The notes beneath the pieces were generated by a model. It made no database searches and had not been told where the DNA came from. It saw nothing but the letters and a program-made list of their open reading frames with translations. From positions 3,782,001 to 3,846,000 of the forward strand of contig CM066288.1 in NCBI GenBank assembly GCA_033816765.1: a stretch of DNA of 64,000 nt, read 5' to 3'. Origin of the DNA: Nothopassalora personata. Taxonomy: Eukaryota > Ascomycota > Dothideomycetes > Mycosphaerellales > Mycosphaerellaceae. Positions 1 to 9,649 of the stretch are shown in pieces. Position 1 is the stretch's first letter, and each line of letters starts with the position of its first letter. Both the position numbers and the translations under genes were made by a program.

Positions 1-51
1 ACCAAAGGGTGTGGTCACAGTCTGAAGAGGCGACGCTGATCTACCTTGCAG

Positions 52-786
52 ATGATGGGCTTCCCTAAAGGCAGTCGATACGAGGGCACTTCTGAACAAA
101 AGCAGCAGCTGGAGACGCAGTTCCTGCGCAAAGCAGAATTCATGAACAAACACGGCACCCCAATCTGGAACGGAGAATTCGGACCAGTATATGCCAACCC
201 TCTACGCGACGAAGGCCACGACGAGATCAACGCAGCACGCATAGACCTCCTTGACCAGCAGTTGACCAACTACGATACGTATCGGATCCACTGGAGCATC
301 TGGCTTTACAAAGACGTAGGCCTGCAAGGCATGATCCACACAGATCCTGCGAGCAAATGGATGAAGACCGTCGGTCCGTTCATGGAGAAGAAGCGAGCTC
401 TGCAGCTTGATGCATGGGGCAGATATCCGAGCAAGCAGGTGGAGGATGTGATCAATCCACTTGTGGATTTCATTGACAAGCACATCCCGCAAAGCAAAGA
501 GCAGTATCCGACACCGTGGGCTACCGAGCGGCAGATCACCAGGATGATCAATCAGATGTGGATGGCCAGCTGTTTGAGCGACGAGTTCGCGGAGCTTTTC
601 AAGGACATGAGCTTCGAAGAACTGGACGAGTGTGCGAGAAGTTTCCGTTTCGACAATTGTCTGCAGCGCTCCAAGCTGAACCGGGTGCTTGAAGCCCACT
701 CTACACCGCCCGAGGCGGCTGAAGCATGGCAGCAGCCAAATTCGAAGGCACATGGTCACGTAGATGCTAAGCACGAGCTGCTGTAG
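52..786 (+). CDS. Glycoside hydrolase family 5-like protein, C-terminal part (5' end outside window)
   Basis: This is the last exon of a cellulase-fold (GH5) hydrolase that starts before the window. The reading frame opens at an apparent 3' splice site: a CTGAT branch-like motif followed by CTACCTTGCAG ending at 51. So no start codon is expected here. The segment NGEFGPVYA near the start contains the glutamate expected of the GH5 catalytic nucleophile, and HWSIWLYKD follows about 40 residues later. The remaining 100 or so residues form a tail ending at the TAG-type stop at 784-786. It probably acts on beta-linked glucans or glycosides, but the exact substrate cannot be read from this fragment. 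Its 3' end lies only 28 bp from the convergent GCP6-like gene. Family assignment is from motif recognition; subfamily unknown. Confidence 0.75.
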   Translation: MMGFPKGSRYEGTSEQKQQLETQFLRKAEFMNKHGTPIWNGEFGPVYANPLRDEGHDEINAARIDLLDQQLTNYDTYRIHWSIWLYKDVGLQGMIHTDPASKWMKTVGPFMEKKRALQLDAWGRYPSKQVEDVINPLVDFIDKHIPQSKEQYPTPWATERQITRMINQMWMASCLSDEFAELFKDMSFEELDECARSFRFDNCLQRSKLNRVLEAHSTPPEAAEAWQQPNSKAHGHVDAKHELL

Positions 787-814
787 GCGATTGCCCGAGA
801 AACACATCTCACTG

Positions 815-3523
815 CTAGAGATAATAGCCATTCCAGTTCAACCTAGCAAGCAGAATCTTGTGGGCTTCTGCATCTTCGAAGTCTGCATCGGTCGCGGATT
901 TGGGCAAGCGATCGATCTGGTCCTGCAGTGATGCGCAAGCCTTTTTGGCTGCTTCACGTAATTCTCGAAGCTGGTCGTCGATGGTATTTGCGTCTTCAGA
1001 ATTCTCGGCCTGTAGTAAGAAGGCGGTCTTCAATATGATAGCCAGTACGGCCGCCATGGCAAGGTGCAACTTCTCTTGCCGTCTCTTGAGAAACAGTCTG
1101 GTCCTGATGTGTTCGAGGCATGTGTCGTGAGCTTGACGGAGACTCTCCATGCTGCATGTGACCTTGGTCTCCATGGTCCTCTCGGTATCCTCCCGCTTTA
1201 ACGATTGCTCGATATCGTGAGCATGGCGCATCATGGTGTTCCAAGGCTCATCAACGCCCACTGCCATGACATGGGACATGAGGACTGATACAAAATGATT
1301 TGCGTGGCTAGCAAATCTGCGAATGGATCCAGATACGGCACCGTCCTTGAGTTCGCGGGTCAAGTTGGCAGTGACATGAACCAATCGCAGCAGTTTCAAT
1401 AAAAATCGAAAGATGTCATCGTACTTGTTGAGTATCTCGGTGGTGATGATGGCACTGAGCGGTGCTTCAGCAGTGTACTGTAACCGCAGGAAGTCCAACG
1501 CGTAGATGGAATTCGGGTCAAGAACACGATCAATCTCATGCTCTGGCAGCTCGCTGATCGAAAAGCTGAGCCCGCCAGGCAGTGTGGCGTTGCTGGACAG
1601 CATTGAGTTCTTGCCTGGAATAGTACCTCGGTACGTTTCATTGAGAATGCCAGTCAATGTAAGTCGTAGTTCTGAGCTCGCTGGCGGCCAGCGCTCTTCG
1701 TGAGTCGCGCCGAGGCGAAGGCCCATGAGCTGTCCAGTCGGTATAGTGCCGCGTCTTCTTTCGGCAGACTGCACATCAGAACTGAAGAGTGCCGTCGACA
1801 GGCGATCGACAAAGTCAGCATTGCCGAATAGATGGAAAGCTCGCTGGAGCTGCATGTGTCCACGAAGATTATGCTCCTTGAACAGCTGACGCAGTAGGAC
1901 GCCATTGACCTGCCGATGCTGCTCTTGCACGAGCGGGCGCATCTGCTCAAATGGTCTGATGCTAGTATGCGTCATGAGCTGCTCCGGATCCAGCGAGTCC
2001 TCCTGAAGGCAGTTTCGTACGAGCGTTGCCACGGCGTTGTGGAGCTCATCATGATAATGGTGTACGGAAGTAGCCGGCAGTTCGAGCACGATAGCGTTCA
2101 CGTCGTCAAGATAACCTTGCGCTGCGTCTTCTTCATTGTATTGACCTTGCCCGTTCATAACCTCGCCTGAACCGAAAGTGTGTCCAGGTGATATATCTTG
2201 TGACGATGAATTGCCGCTGAGCATGTTTGCATTGGACTCGGGCTCTGCTCCTGAGCGCTGTGCAGGAAATGGAGGACTGACATTCGAGTCTGCTAATCGC
2301 GATATTATTACAGGCGACCTCCCATCCGACAGGTCATTGTGCAGCAATGCGTGATTGGGTGCAAGTTTTCGCAGTAGACCGACAGCAGCTGCGGTTTGCT
2401 CGATGAGATGTCGATCTGCGCTATCCACCACAGACGAGGTTTCTTTTGATGGCCTGGAGTCACTCCTTGCAAAATCATCTGAAGGTGCCATGCCAACATC
2501 TCGGGCGATTTCCTCCAGCCAAGGTGCGCTTACCCGGGCAAGGAGCGATCGGAATACTGGACAGAGTTCATATTCTGTTTGGACCGCATTATGGACATGA
2601 TCTGCGACAGCAGAAATGAGACTCTCGTTAGTCGTGCAATGCCTAGAGTCTTTCACCAATGTATCCAGGCTCGAGACTAGGCGACTAAACGGGTCAATCA
2701 GATATTGCAGCTGGATGAATGTGCGAACACCCTGGATCCCGCTGGTCGCACTTTCTTCCACGGCATTGAGCACACTTGCGATGCAGCTCTTCAACGCCAG
2801 CAAAGCCGCATAAGAGTACCGTATCGAGGCTTGCTGGTCCACGAAGATCCGCAGTTTCTTGAGCGTAGATCCAATTGTGATGAACGTACGCATCAATGAA
2901 GCTGAACATGAACGGCTCGTACCAGAGACAACCACGTCTTCGACGGTCTGCACGAACTGTTGCCCTTTGTCATCCCATCGGAACAGACTGGAGCTTCTTC
3001 CAAGGACTAGATTGCAGCAAGCGCTTAGCGTGTAGTCCTGAGGCAGCAGGCCGGGCGGCTTCTGGTAGGGTTTGACGCAATTCAACGTCGCATCGAACGC
3101 AGCTGGTCCAGCCTCGGACAACAATGCTGTCCGACTAGCTCCAGGTACATGCTTGTGGTTGAAGCTTTCCCATGTGAAGAGTTTCGGTGGCCTAGAGGCT
3201 GCATCTTCTCCGCTCAAGAGGCTCCAGAGGTCGTGTTCGAGTTCATCCGCGATGCCGATTTCCTGGTCATTGCAGGTCGATTGAGGTGTCTCGTCGAAGC
3301 TCTCCACCTTATCATTCACCAGGTCAAGTGCTGGTAGTCCAGCTCTGATGTCGCTCAGACCAAAGAAATCATAATCTACATCTTGCTCGACTGTTTTCAA
3401 AGGCGCGAGGTGTGTATCCAGGAATGGGAAGATGCTCTCGCCTTGTGGCCTTTGCTCGAGGAGTACGTTGCGCCAGAGATCGTCGACTTTGAAGGCGCGG
3501 CCGCGATCCAAATCCTCCGACAT
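815..3523 (-). CDS. Gamma-tubulin complex component, Spc97/Spc98 family, GCP6-like
   Basis: A single uninterrupted exon encodes 902 residues. The family is recognised from the central GRIP1-like part (FIQLQYLIDPFSRLVSSLD near residue 270) and the C-terminal GRIP2-like part (LNETYRGTIPG, then SIYALDFLRLQY and NKYDDIFRFLLKLLRLV, about residues 615-715), which in this family binds gamma-tubulin. A long poorly conserved insert lies between them (about residues 360-540), which suits the larger accessory subunits. The sequence resembles fungal GCP6 (Alp16-type) more than GCP2 or GCP3; GCP5 is the main alternative. The protein would act in the gamma-tubulin ring complex at the spindle pole body. A second family member, GCP2, lies at 42.3-45.1 kb. 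The first ATG of the frame is taken as start. Confidence 0.78.
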   Translation of the reverse strand: MSEDLDRGRAFKVDDLWRNVLLEQRPQGESIFPFLDTHLAPLKTVEQDVDYDFFGLSDIRAGLPALDLVNDKVESFDETPQSTCNDQEIGIADELEHDLWSLLSGEDAASRPPKLFTWESFNHKHVPGASRTALLSEAGPAAFDATLNCVKPYQKPPGLLPQDYTLSACCNLVLGRSSSLFRWDDKGQQFVQTVEDVVVSGTSRSCSASLMRTFITIGSTLKKLRIFVDQQASIRYSYAALLALKSCIASVLNAVEESATSGIQGVRTFIQLQYLIDPFSRLVSSLDTLVKDSRHCTTNESLISAVADHVHNAVQTEYELCPVFRSLLARVSAPWLEEIARDVGMAPSDDFARSDSRPSKETSSVVDSADRHLIEQTAAAVGLLRKLAPNHALLHNDLSDGRSPVIISRLADSNVSPPFPAQRSGAEPESNANMLSGNSSSQDISPGHTFGSGEVMNGQGQYNEEDAAQGYLDDVNAIVLELPATSVHHYHDELHNAVATLVRNCLQEDSLDPEQLMTHTSIRPFEQMRPLVQEQHRQVNGVLLRQLFKEHNLRGHMQLQRAFHLFGNADFVDRLSTALFSSDVQSAERRRGTIPTGQLMGLRLGATHEERWPPASSELRLTLTGILNETYRGTIPGKNSMLSSNATLPGGLSFSISELPEHEIDRVLDPNSIYALDFLRLQYTAEAPLSAIITTEILNKYDDIFRFLLKLLRLVHVTANLTRELKDGAVSGSIRRFASHANHFVSVLMSHVMAVGVDEPWNTMMRHAHDIEQSLKREDTERTMETKVTCSMESLRQAHDTCLEHIRTRLFLKRRQEKLHLAMAAVLAIILKTAFLLQAENSEDANTIDDQLRELREAAKKACASLQDQIDRLPKSATDADFEDAEAHKILLARLNWNGYYL

Positions 3524-3874
3524 CCTTTCTGCTTGTCACTGTTGTGATGGTAGGCGATGTTCAAAGATGAAGGTGCGGTAGAGAAAGCTCGCGTCAAGTT
3601 CGCGTTGAGCAACACGACTTGTGTCAGGCGATCGAACTGTACGCGAAGGTTGGGGGTGGACGACATCACGAACACTTGGATACGTCCATCGGTCACACAA
3701 CCGAGTTCAGAGCTACAAGCGTCAGATGGCGAAGAAACTAAGAGAGCAAGATCAAGCGATGCCAGAGGCTCGAGTAGTATCACACAATAGACGTGAATAT
3801 ACAGCAATTACGCGGAAGCTCAGCCTAATCATGAGTCCCCATTCGTCGAGAGCATGCTAGAGCTGCTCCCCGCT
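3524..3874. other. Intergenic, 351 bp
   Basis: This holds the upstream region of the GCP6-like gene and the 3' flank of the BIM1-like gene. No further gene or clear motif was seen. Confidence 0.5.
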
Positions 3875-4563
3875 CTACAATGCCAGTCCAGCTGCCAGCA
3901 GACCCAGGCCAAGGACGCTTCCCATACCAGTGGCCATAGCGGCGGCGGCGGCGGCGCTCGATGAAGAAGATGGCGATGCAGTGCCTGACGGCGACGACGC
4001 GGAAGTCCCTGATGAGTTCGACGTTTGTGCTGATGAGAACGATGCGCTGAAGCCCGTGTTGTTACGGCAGCTTGCTCCGGCTGTGTCGTTGGCCCCTGAA
4101 CCAAATCTCACTGGAGCGCACTATAGAAAGAGTTAGGTGATGTCTGACGCCTTCTGCTGGACCAACTTACCTGGTAGAGGGTCCCGTCAACAGAGTTGTC
4201 AATGACTTGCAATACACCAGAGGTACCAGCCCAGTCGCTAGGAGCTCGGAGGTCTGTCAGACAGAAGTCTCCTGAACCTGTGCTGGTCACACCTGGAACG
4301 ATTTCGGTGAAGTTGTAGGGTTCTTCGGTGCTCTGAGTCGCACGGAATGACCAGTTCCCAGCAGGGTGAGAGCTGAAGATGGCAACGGCAAAACGATCAA
4401 CGTTGATTTCCGGCGCAGTATCGTTGACGACGACAGTTGCTCCTCCGCAAGGTGCTTTCGACTCATCGTTGTCGATAAAGCCGGCAGTCTCTGGCCAGTT
4501 CAGCGTGAAGTGAGCAGCGCCCAGGCCAGCAACAGCCAGAGTAAGAAGGAGCGATCGAAGCAT
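3875..4563 (-). CDS. Secreted, GPI-anchored copper-binding LPMO-like protein (X325/BIM1-like)
   Basis: Two exons, complement(3875..4120, 4171..4563), with an intron GTAAGT...CTATAG, give 212 residues. The start at 4563 begins a classical signal peptide (MLRSLLLTLAVAGLGAA). Cleavage would expose an N-terminal histidine in HFTLNWPE, the copper-brace position of LPMO-like proteins. Cysteines at CGG and CLTDL and after the splice (CAPVRFG, ASCRNN) suit the X325 fold. The C-terminus is a Ser/Thr/Ala-rich stalk ending in a hydrophobic GPI-attachment tail. Known relatives (Cryptococcus Bim1, Laccaria LaX325) bind copper and help its uptake rather than cleave polysaccharide. The gene is divergent from a ferric reductase, which fits a role in copper acquisition at the cell surface. 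Confidence 0.88.
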
Positions 4564-5227
4564 GTTTGCGACTTGTACGACGGAGCCAGATATTCTGTTT
4601 TGCTTGTTATGAGGACAATTTGGAGGAGGTGGCGTGAGGTGGCGGCTGTCTGGGGGGGAGCCTGGCGGAATCGCCGCGAAGGTTGTCCAGCAGTCGGGTG
4701 AGGGAGAAGAGAGGAAGGAGGAGAGCGACGATGTTCGAGATCTACTGTAAGGCAAGGGACAAAACGCCCTTGAGCAGATCAGGTAGAGCTAAGAGTCGCC
4801 CGCGTTCCCACGTGGAAAGACGTCTACGGCGGCGCCACAGGCTCTACCACACGACCGGCAGGCACGAAAACGGGGAATGCACAACACGAACTCCTCCTTC
4901 CCGTTGGACGTTCAAATTGCCCCTCACAACACGTGCATGGTGAACCCTGCCATGAGACGTTGCAGCGGTGGCTTGAGTCTACGGCGTGTTCATTGGCTGA
5001 GAGCCTGAGCAAGTTGTTTTAGCCTCTGGGGTCGTGAGCAAGTTACCACTTTCACGGCAAATCGCGAACGGCAATTCGCTGTAGAAGAATCATCTTGCGA
5101 AACCATCCTGTGAACGATACCGGATAACCACGCCACTGCCACATCGAGGCTGGTCAAAGCTGGAATCGCAGACATCACCTGGAAGAAACCCCTTCCTCTT
5201 GGGCCTCGTGTGCCTACTGTCGTCATC
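4564..5227. promoter_or_regulatory. Divergent promoter between the BIM1-like gene and the metalloreductase
   Basis: This 664-bp spacer separates two start codons facing away from each other. It contains two direct copies of TGAGCAAGTT at 5006-5015 and 5035-5044, 29 bp apart. Read on the other strand each copy is AACTTGCTCA, one base from the TTTGCTCA site bound by yeast Mac1-type copper regulators. The regulator link is inference. Confidence 0.5.
5006..5044 (-). promoter_or_regulatory. Paired AACTTGCTCA motifs, candidate copper-response sites
   Basis: Two identical 10-bp direct repeats (TGAGCAAGTT on the plus strand) start at 5006 and 5035. The core CTTGCTCA matches the Mac1 consensus TTTGCTCA at seven of eight positions. 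Yeast CTR1 also carries paired sites. They lie about 190 bp upstream of the reductase start. Confidence 0.35.
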
Positions 5228-7102
5228 ATGGACATGGGCTCCGACCACAGCGGCCATGATATGAGCAGCATGACGATGAGCGGCGGTGTCTTCACTCCGA
5301 CAGATGAAGCCATCGCACGAGGGTTTTGGTACGGCATCGCAGGGTGTGTTGCCATTCTTACGGCAGTCAGAGTTGCTTCAGCATTGCAGGCCCGGCAAAG
5401 GTTGATGCAGCAGAGATCATCATCCACCTCCATAACTTCAAGACCACAGGGGTGGTTGTCTCAGGCATATGCCACGGCAACGGCGACCACAAGAGAGATG
5501 CTGTATCCACAGCCCGTATACTTCACTGGCCGCATCACCAAGTACTTCAGTCCATTGCCTGTTGGTCGATGGCTTCTGCTGGCATTCTACTGGATTGTCA
5601 TCCTAGCCTTCCTCTGGAGTGGCACGATACTCAAGTCAAGCGACTCGCTACATGCATACAAGTGGGAGGTTGTGGGCTTTCGGGCTGCATGGGTGACCGT
5701 AACTCAGATTCCGTTCATATACTTGCTTTCTTGCAAGTTCAATCCCATCAGTCTGCTGACTGGCATATCCTACGAACGATTCAACTGGCTACATCGATGG
5801 GCCTCTCGGACAGTCTTTCTCACGGCGATAGTTCACTGGTCATTCTTTTACAAAGAGTGGTCGATCTACAACATCGTTGACACCCAGATGGGCATGATGC
5901 CAATGGTCAAATATGGGTTTGGCGCTTGGGCTATCATCACTTGGATGGTACTGACTGGCTTTGGCTTCTTTCGAAACGCCAATTACGAGCTGTTTGTTGC
6001 ACAACATATCGTGGCAGCTGCAGTACTGCTGTGGGTCTTGTTCGTGCACGTTCCATCATACGCGCGATATAACATCTGGATGTCCGTCGCCTTTGTGAGC
6101 TTCGACTGGGCCGCTCGGTTGGTATGGGGAGTATTACGAAATACACACATCTTGGAAATGTTGCACTCGAGGATGCCAGGCTATTCCACGTCTCTCCAGC
6201 CGCTTCCCGGCGATGTCGTGCGATTGACGATCGACGATGCAGATTTCAGTTGGAAAGCTGGACAGCACGCCTACATCACGATACCTGGGCTCTATCGACC
6301 TTTCGAGACGCATCCATTTACAATCGCCAATGCACCAAGCAGCAGTGGTCGTCAAAAGCTGACCATGCTTATTCAAGCTCGATCAGGCTTCACGAGGAGC
6401 TTGCACAAAGCAGCACTCAAGGATCAGAACCGTGATCGAAGCTGGAGAGCATTTATCAGCGGACCATGGGGCACGCCACCAAGCCTTCTACACTACGACA
6501 CTGTGGTACTGGTCGCGTGCTCTACGGGAGCATCCTTCATCATGCCACTTCTCGAAGATGTTGTGAGAAGGCAAGGATGCGTACGCAGCGTAACCTTCCA
6601 CTGGCTTGTGCGTACTGACGAGCACGTTACGTGGTTCGGAGAAGAGCTGGCATCCCTGGTGGAAGCTTCACGAGATTCGGGCCTGCATCTACAGATGTTC
6701 GTTCATGCTACCAGGTCGCACAAGTCGCCGAGTCTGGAGGTCGCGAATCCGGACAAAGGCTTCAGCAATGTAGTCATGGTCGCTGCTGACTCTTCATCGG
6801 AGCAGGGCTCCAGCTTGGACAGCTTGGACTCCATCTCCAGGGAGAAGGCTTCATCCCAGCGTCTCAATCGGAGAAGCCAACCAAATCTTAGCAAGAGGTA
6901 CTCTGGGAGACCGACGTTAGACTTCATGATCCGCCCCTCAGTCGAGCAAGCCCTAGGAGAAAGCGCGATAGTGGTGTGTGGTGGTTTATCCATCACCGCC
7001 GAAAGTAGGACATATGTGGCAGCCCTGTCTGACGAACGTGCTGTGCACAAAGGTACGGGAGCACAGGGCATCTTCCTATTTACTGAGACGTACGGGTGGT
7101 GA
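5228..7102 (+). CDS. Ferric/cupric reductase (FRE family transmembrane metalloreductase)
   Basis: One exon encodes 624 residues from ATG 5228; the upstream GTG of the same frame is not needed. The N-terminus (MDMGSDHSGHDMSSMTMSG) is rich in Met and His, like metal-binding ectodomains. Several membrane helices follow, with two H-x13-H pairs for heme (in LHRWASRTVFLTAIVH and AQHIVAAAVLLWVLFVH). The FAD motif HPFTIAN is near residue 360, NADPH-binding segments are GPWG and STGASF, and the protein ends in the typical ETYGW. It would move electrons from cytosolic NADPH across the plasma membrane to reduce Fe(III) or Cu(II) before uptake. A Ser-rich insert lies near residues 515-570. The divergent BIM1-like copper protein suggests a joint role. 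Confidence 0.9.
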   Translation: MDMGSDHSGHDMSSMTMSGGVFTPTDEAIARGFWYGIAGCVAILTAVRVASALQARQRLMQQRSSSTSITSRPQGWLSQAYATATATTREMLYPQPVYFTGRITKYFSPLPVGRWLLLAFYWIVILAFLWSGTILKSSDSLHAYKWEVVGFRAAWVTVTQIPFIYLLSCKFNPISLLTGISYERFNWLHRWASRTVFLTAIVHWSFFYKEWSIYNIVDTQMGMMPMVKYGFGAWAIITWMVLTGFGFFRNANYELFVAQHIVAAAVLLWVLFVHVPSYARYNIWMSVAFVSFDWAARLVWGVLRNTHILEMLHSRMPGYSTSLQPLPGDVVRLTIDDADFSWKAGQHAYITIPGLYRPFETHPFTIANAPSSSGRQKLTMLIQARSGFTRSLHKAALKDQNRDRSWRAFISGPWGTPPSLLHYDTVVLVACSTGASFIMPLLEDVVRRQGCVRSVTFHWLVRTDEHVTWFGEELASLVEASRDSGLHLQMFVHATRSHKSPSLEVANPDKGFSNVVMVAADSSSEQGSSLDSLDSISREKASSQRLNRRSQPNLSKRYSGRPTLDFMIRPSVEQALGESAIVVCGGLSITAESRTYVAALSDERAVHKGTGAQGIFLFTETYGW

Positions 7103-7636
7103 AGGTCCCTCGATATCTTATGAATCTAGCGATGGAGTTGGAAGCATGCTAAACGCTGGCAAGCATATAGACCTGACGGAACTGACGGAAGCCATGAACA
7201 ACAGCATAGACAGTACAGTAATACTTTATTTGTGCGCCTTTGTGCAACTGCGAAGGGGAAAAAGTGCACCTGAATTCCACCACCTGAATTCGGCCGGAAT
7301 TATGCGAACATCGACTAGCGTGTTTCAGCTTTTGTCCAATAAACGTCCGGTGGCGATCAATATCTGCATCTTTCGACATATCGTTTGTTCACTGACCGCA
7401 TACACATAGCTCCCGTCATCCTCACAGAGGCTCTATGAAGACCCTAACAGATCACAACGCAACTTCATGATGTTTGTTCGTAGCTGCTGGAGGCGCCTTT
7501 GCACCTCGGTTGAGCCGTCCCGTGAGGGGCTGGCCACCAGCAGGAGAGAATGTACTTTCCAAAGGACAATTCCCGCGCAATTCCCAGGAACACATGTGCT
7601 CCTCCACAGGGTCACTCTACCGCTACCGCATGAGCT
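7103..7636. other. Intergenic, 534 bp
   Basis: Reductase 3' flank and upstream region of the zinc-cluster regulator. GAATTCCACC/TGAATTC-type short repeats are seen near 7270-7290; no gene recognised. Confidence 0.4.
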
Positions 7637-9649
7637 ATGCAGCAGGAGGCCAGCGCTGAGACTGGACCTGACACAAACCCCTCGACCAACGGCTCTTCAC
7701 ACGCAGCGGCGCGGACATCTCCACCCCCAGCACCTAGTAGCGCCAGTCCGGAAGCTCGCGGACAGAGAGTCAAGCCCAAGCAGAAGCGGAACAAGCCAAC
7801 GCTCTCTTGTCTCGAGTGTGTCGAGCGGAAAACGAAGTGTGACCGAGGCAGACCTTGCCTTGCGTGTGTCAAGAGGCAATCGAGCTGCGAATACACTGCT
7901 GTCGCAAACCTCATAGCCTCAGCCGACCGCAAGAATGGTGCCCCGAACAGCAAGGCACGATATGTCACGAAGCCGTCTAGCAAAGTCCGCAAAACGGCCT
8001 CGATCACCTCGCCTTCAGCAAGCTTGACATCTCCCTCGGTCATTACCGATAATGGCTGGCCCAGCATGGATGGTCGAGCGCCTCGTGCCTCGCTCTCATC
8101 TTCCCAAGAAGCATCGCCCTTCCAGTTTTCGAGTGTACCCATCTCTCAGAGCTCGCCGAGCAATGTCTTTGGTGTTGGGTCACAGGTGAGCACCCTTCCT
8201 AGATCTGCACGTTGTAGCGGCTTATGTATCTTCAACTCACAGCATCCGTTTGCCAACTACTGGACTTGTCAAGGTGGCCTGCCGGAAGTCATTACTGTTC
8301 TACCAAGTAAGGAACAGGCTGATATATTGGTCGCGAAGTACTTCGAGGCTGTCGATCCTGTGTATCCGTTCATTCATCGAAGAACATTCTATTCCGACTA
8401 TGAATCGTTTTGGGCACTATCACAGGACGAAAAGGGTAGGGCTGATGCCTCGCTCGTAGCGCTGCATTATGCGATGTACGCGTTGGGTACTCAGTTCATG
8501 CAATTTCCAGCGTATGAAGAACGATCGCAGACGGCCGAATTTTACTGCTCAGCAGCGAATCAGGCGTTACGGGTCTACTCGTATCTCAATCGCACCTCGA
8601 TGCGAGCCATACAAGCCATGTTGCTCATGGCGTACTTTTTGATGAACGACAATCATGCTAGTGACGCGTATGCTTGGGCGGGAATTCATCTTCGGCAAAC
8701 GTATGCGCTACGCTTGCATCGGGATCCAGACATCATCGTGCCCGAAGCGTCACTTCTGGAGAAGCAACAGCGACGAAAGCTTTGGCAGGCGGTTTTCTTG
8801 CAGGATACATTTCTCACGATACTGCTGAAACTGCCACCAACAGCCACTCACAGCGATGTGCCCGTGGAAGCATTAGCCGACGAGAACGAGTTGAGCAACG
8901 ACGGAGTGGAGGTATGTCTTGGTGCCCATCGCGTGGAGAATCTGATGAGCATCAATGTGATTGCGCCGCAGATGTCACAACCTCTGGTGCCGCCACAGCC
9001 GCATCATCTTGTCGATCAAGCGACCGTGAAGAACGATATCGCCTATATGCGGAGTATGTGGCATCTTGGCAACCTGGTCCAGGAGAATCTCTCATCCCCA
9101 TTATCACTTTCGCTGCCAATCGCCAACAGTCCACGGCACAAAGACTCGCTGGTCGCAGCATTCAAGCGATTATACAAATCTTTTCCCGCTCCACTGACTA
9201 TCCTCGATTTCGGCATCCTTCAACGTCACACCGCACAGCATCCACGACAGGTTCGCCAGAACCTTTACCTGACGTCAAACTATTTTCACTGTCTCATGCT
9301 CCTGCACGCGTCGGACAACCCTGAGGCGGGCGTAGAATCCAATCCAAAAGCTGCTCTCGAAGCAGCGCACGAAGCTCTTTGTGCTTTCTTCAAGCTATGG
9401 GGCTTTTTTGAGACTGAAGCAGGCGTCTGGTGGGCGTTCCAGCATCGTGCTTTCGAAGAAAGTCTTCTGATCGCGAATCTCCTGGCACACTCACCAATGC
9501 CAGAGCGACACATCGATCCGATTTATGGCAAAGCTAAGGAAGACATCAGGCGTATGCTGGAGATCATGCAACGTTATGGCGAGAATGTTGAGACGCACAA
9601 GACGAGGATGGAGGTGCTGCATGAAGCTTTTCAGCAAATTGCTGTTTGA
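7637..9649 (+). CDS. Zn(II)2Cys6 transcription factor with fungal-specific TF domain
   Basis: The frame runs 670 codons from ATG 7637. A binuclear zinc cluster lies at residues 56-84 with spacing C-x2-C-x6-C-x5-C-x2-C-x6-C (CLECVERKTKC, then CLACVKRQSSC), preceded by a Lys/Arg-rich stretch. The rest matches the fungal-specific transcription factor domain: YFEAVDPVYPFIHRRTF near residue 235 and GIHLRQTYALRLHRD near 350. Two in-frame stretches have intron features: 8186-8242 (GTGAGC...CACAG, 57 nt) and 8912-8971 (GTATGT...CGCAG, 60 nt, with CTGAT 25 nt before the end). Both are multiples of three without stops. If both are spliced the protein is 631 residues. Target genes are unknown; it lies 534 bp downstream of the reductase on the same strand. 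Confidence 0.87.
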   Translation: MQQEASAETGPDTNPSTNGSSHAAARTSPPPAPSSASPEARGQRVKPKQKRNKPTLSCLECVERKTKCDRGRPCLACVKRQSSCEYTAVANLIASADRKNGAPNSKARYVTKPSSKVRKTASITSPSASLTSPSVITDNGWPSMDGRAPRASLSSSQEASPFQFSSVPISQSSPSNVFGVGSQVSTLPRSARCSGLCIFNSQHPFANYWTCQGGLPEVITVLPSKEQADILVAKYFEAVDPVYPFIHRRTFYSDYESFWALSQDEKGRADASLVALHYAMYALGTQFMQFPAYEERSQTAEFYCSAANQALRVYSYLNRTSMRAIQAMLLMAYFLMNDNHASDAYAWAGIHLRQTYALRLHRDPDIIVPEASLLEKQQRRKLWQAVFLQDTFLTILLKLPPTATHSDVPVEALADENELSNDGVEVCLGAHRVENLMSINVIAPQMSQPLVPPQPHHLVDQATVKNDIAYMRSMWHLGNLVQENLSSPLSLSLPIANSPRHKDSLVAAFKRLYKSFPAPLTILDFGILQRHTAQHPRQVRQNLYLTSNYFHCLMLLHASDNPEAGVESNPKAALEAAHEALCAFFKLWGFFETEAGVWWAFQHRAFEESLLIANLLAHSPMPERHIDPIYGKAKEDIRRMLEIMQRYGENVETHKTRMEVLHEAFQQIAV

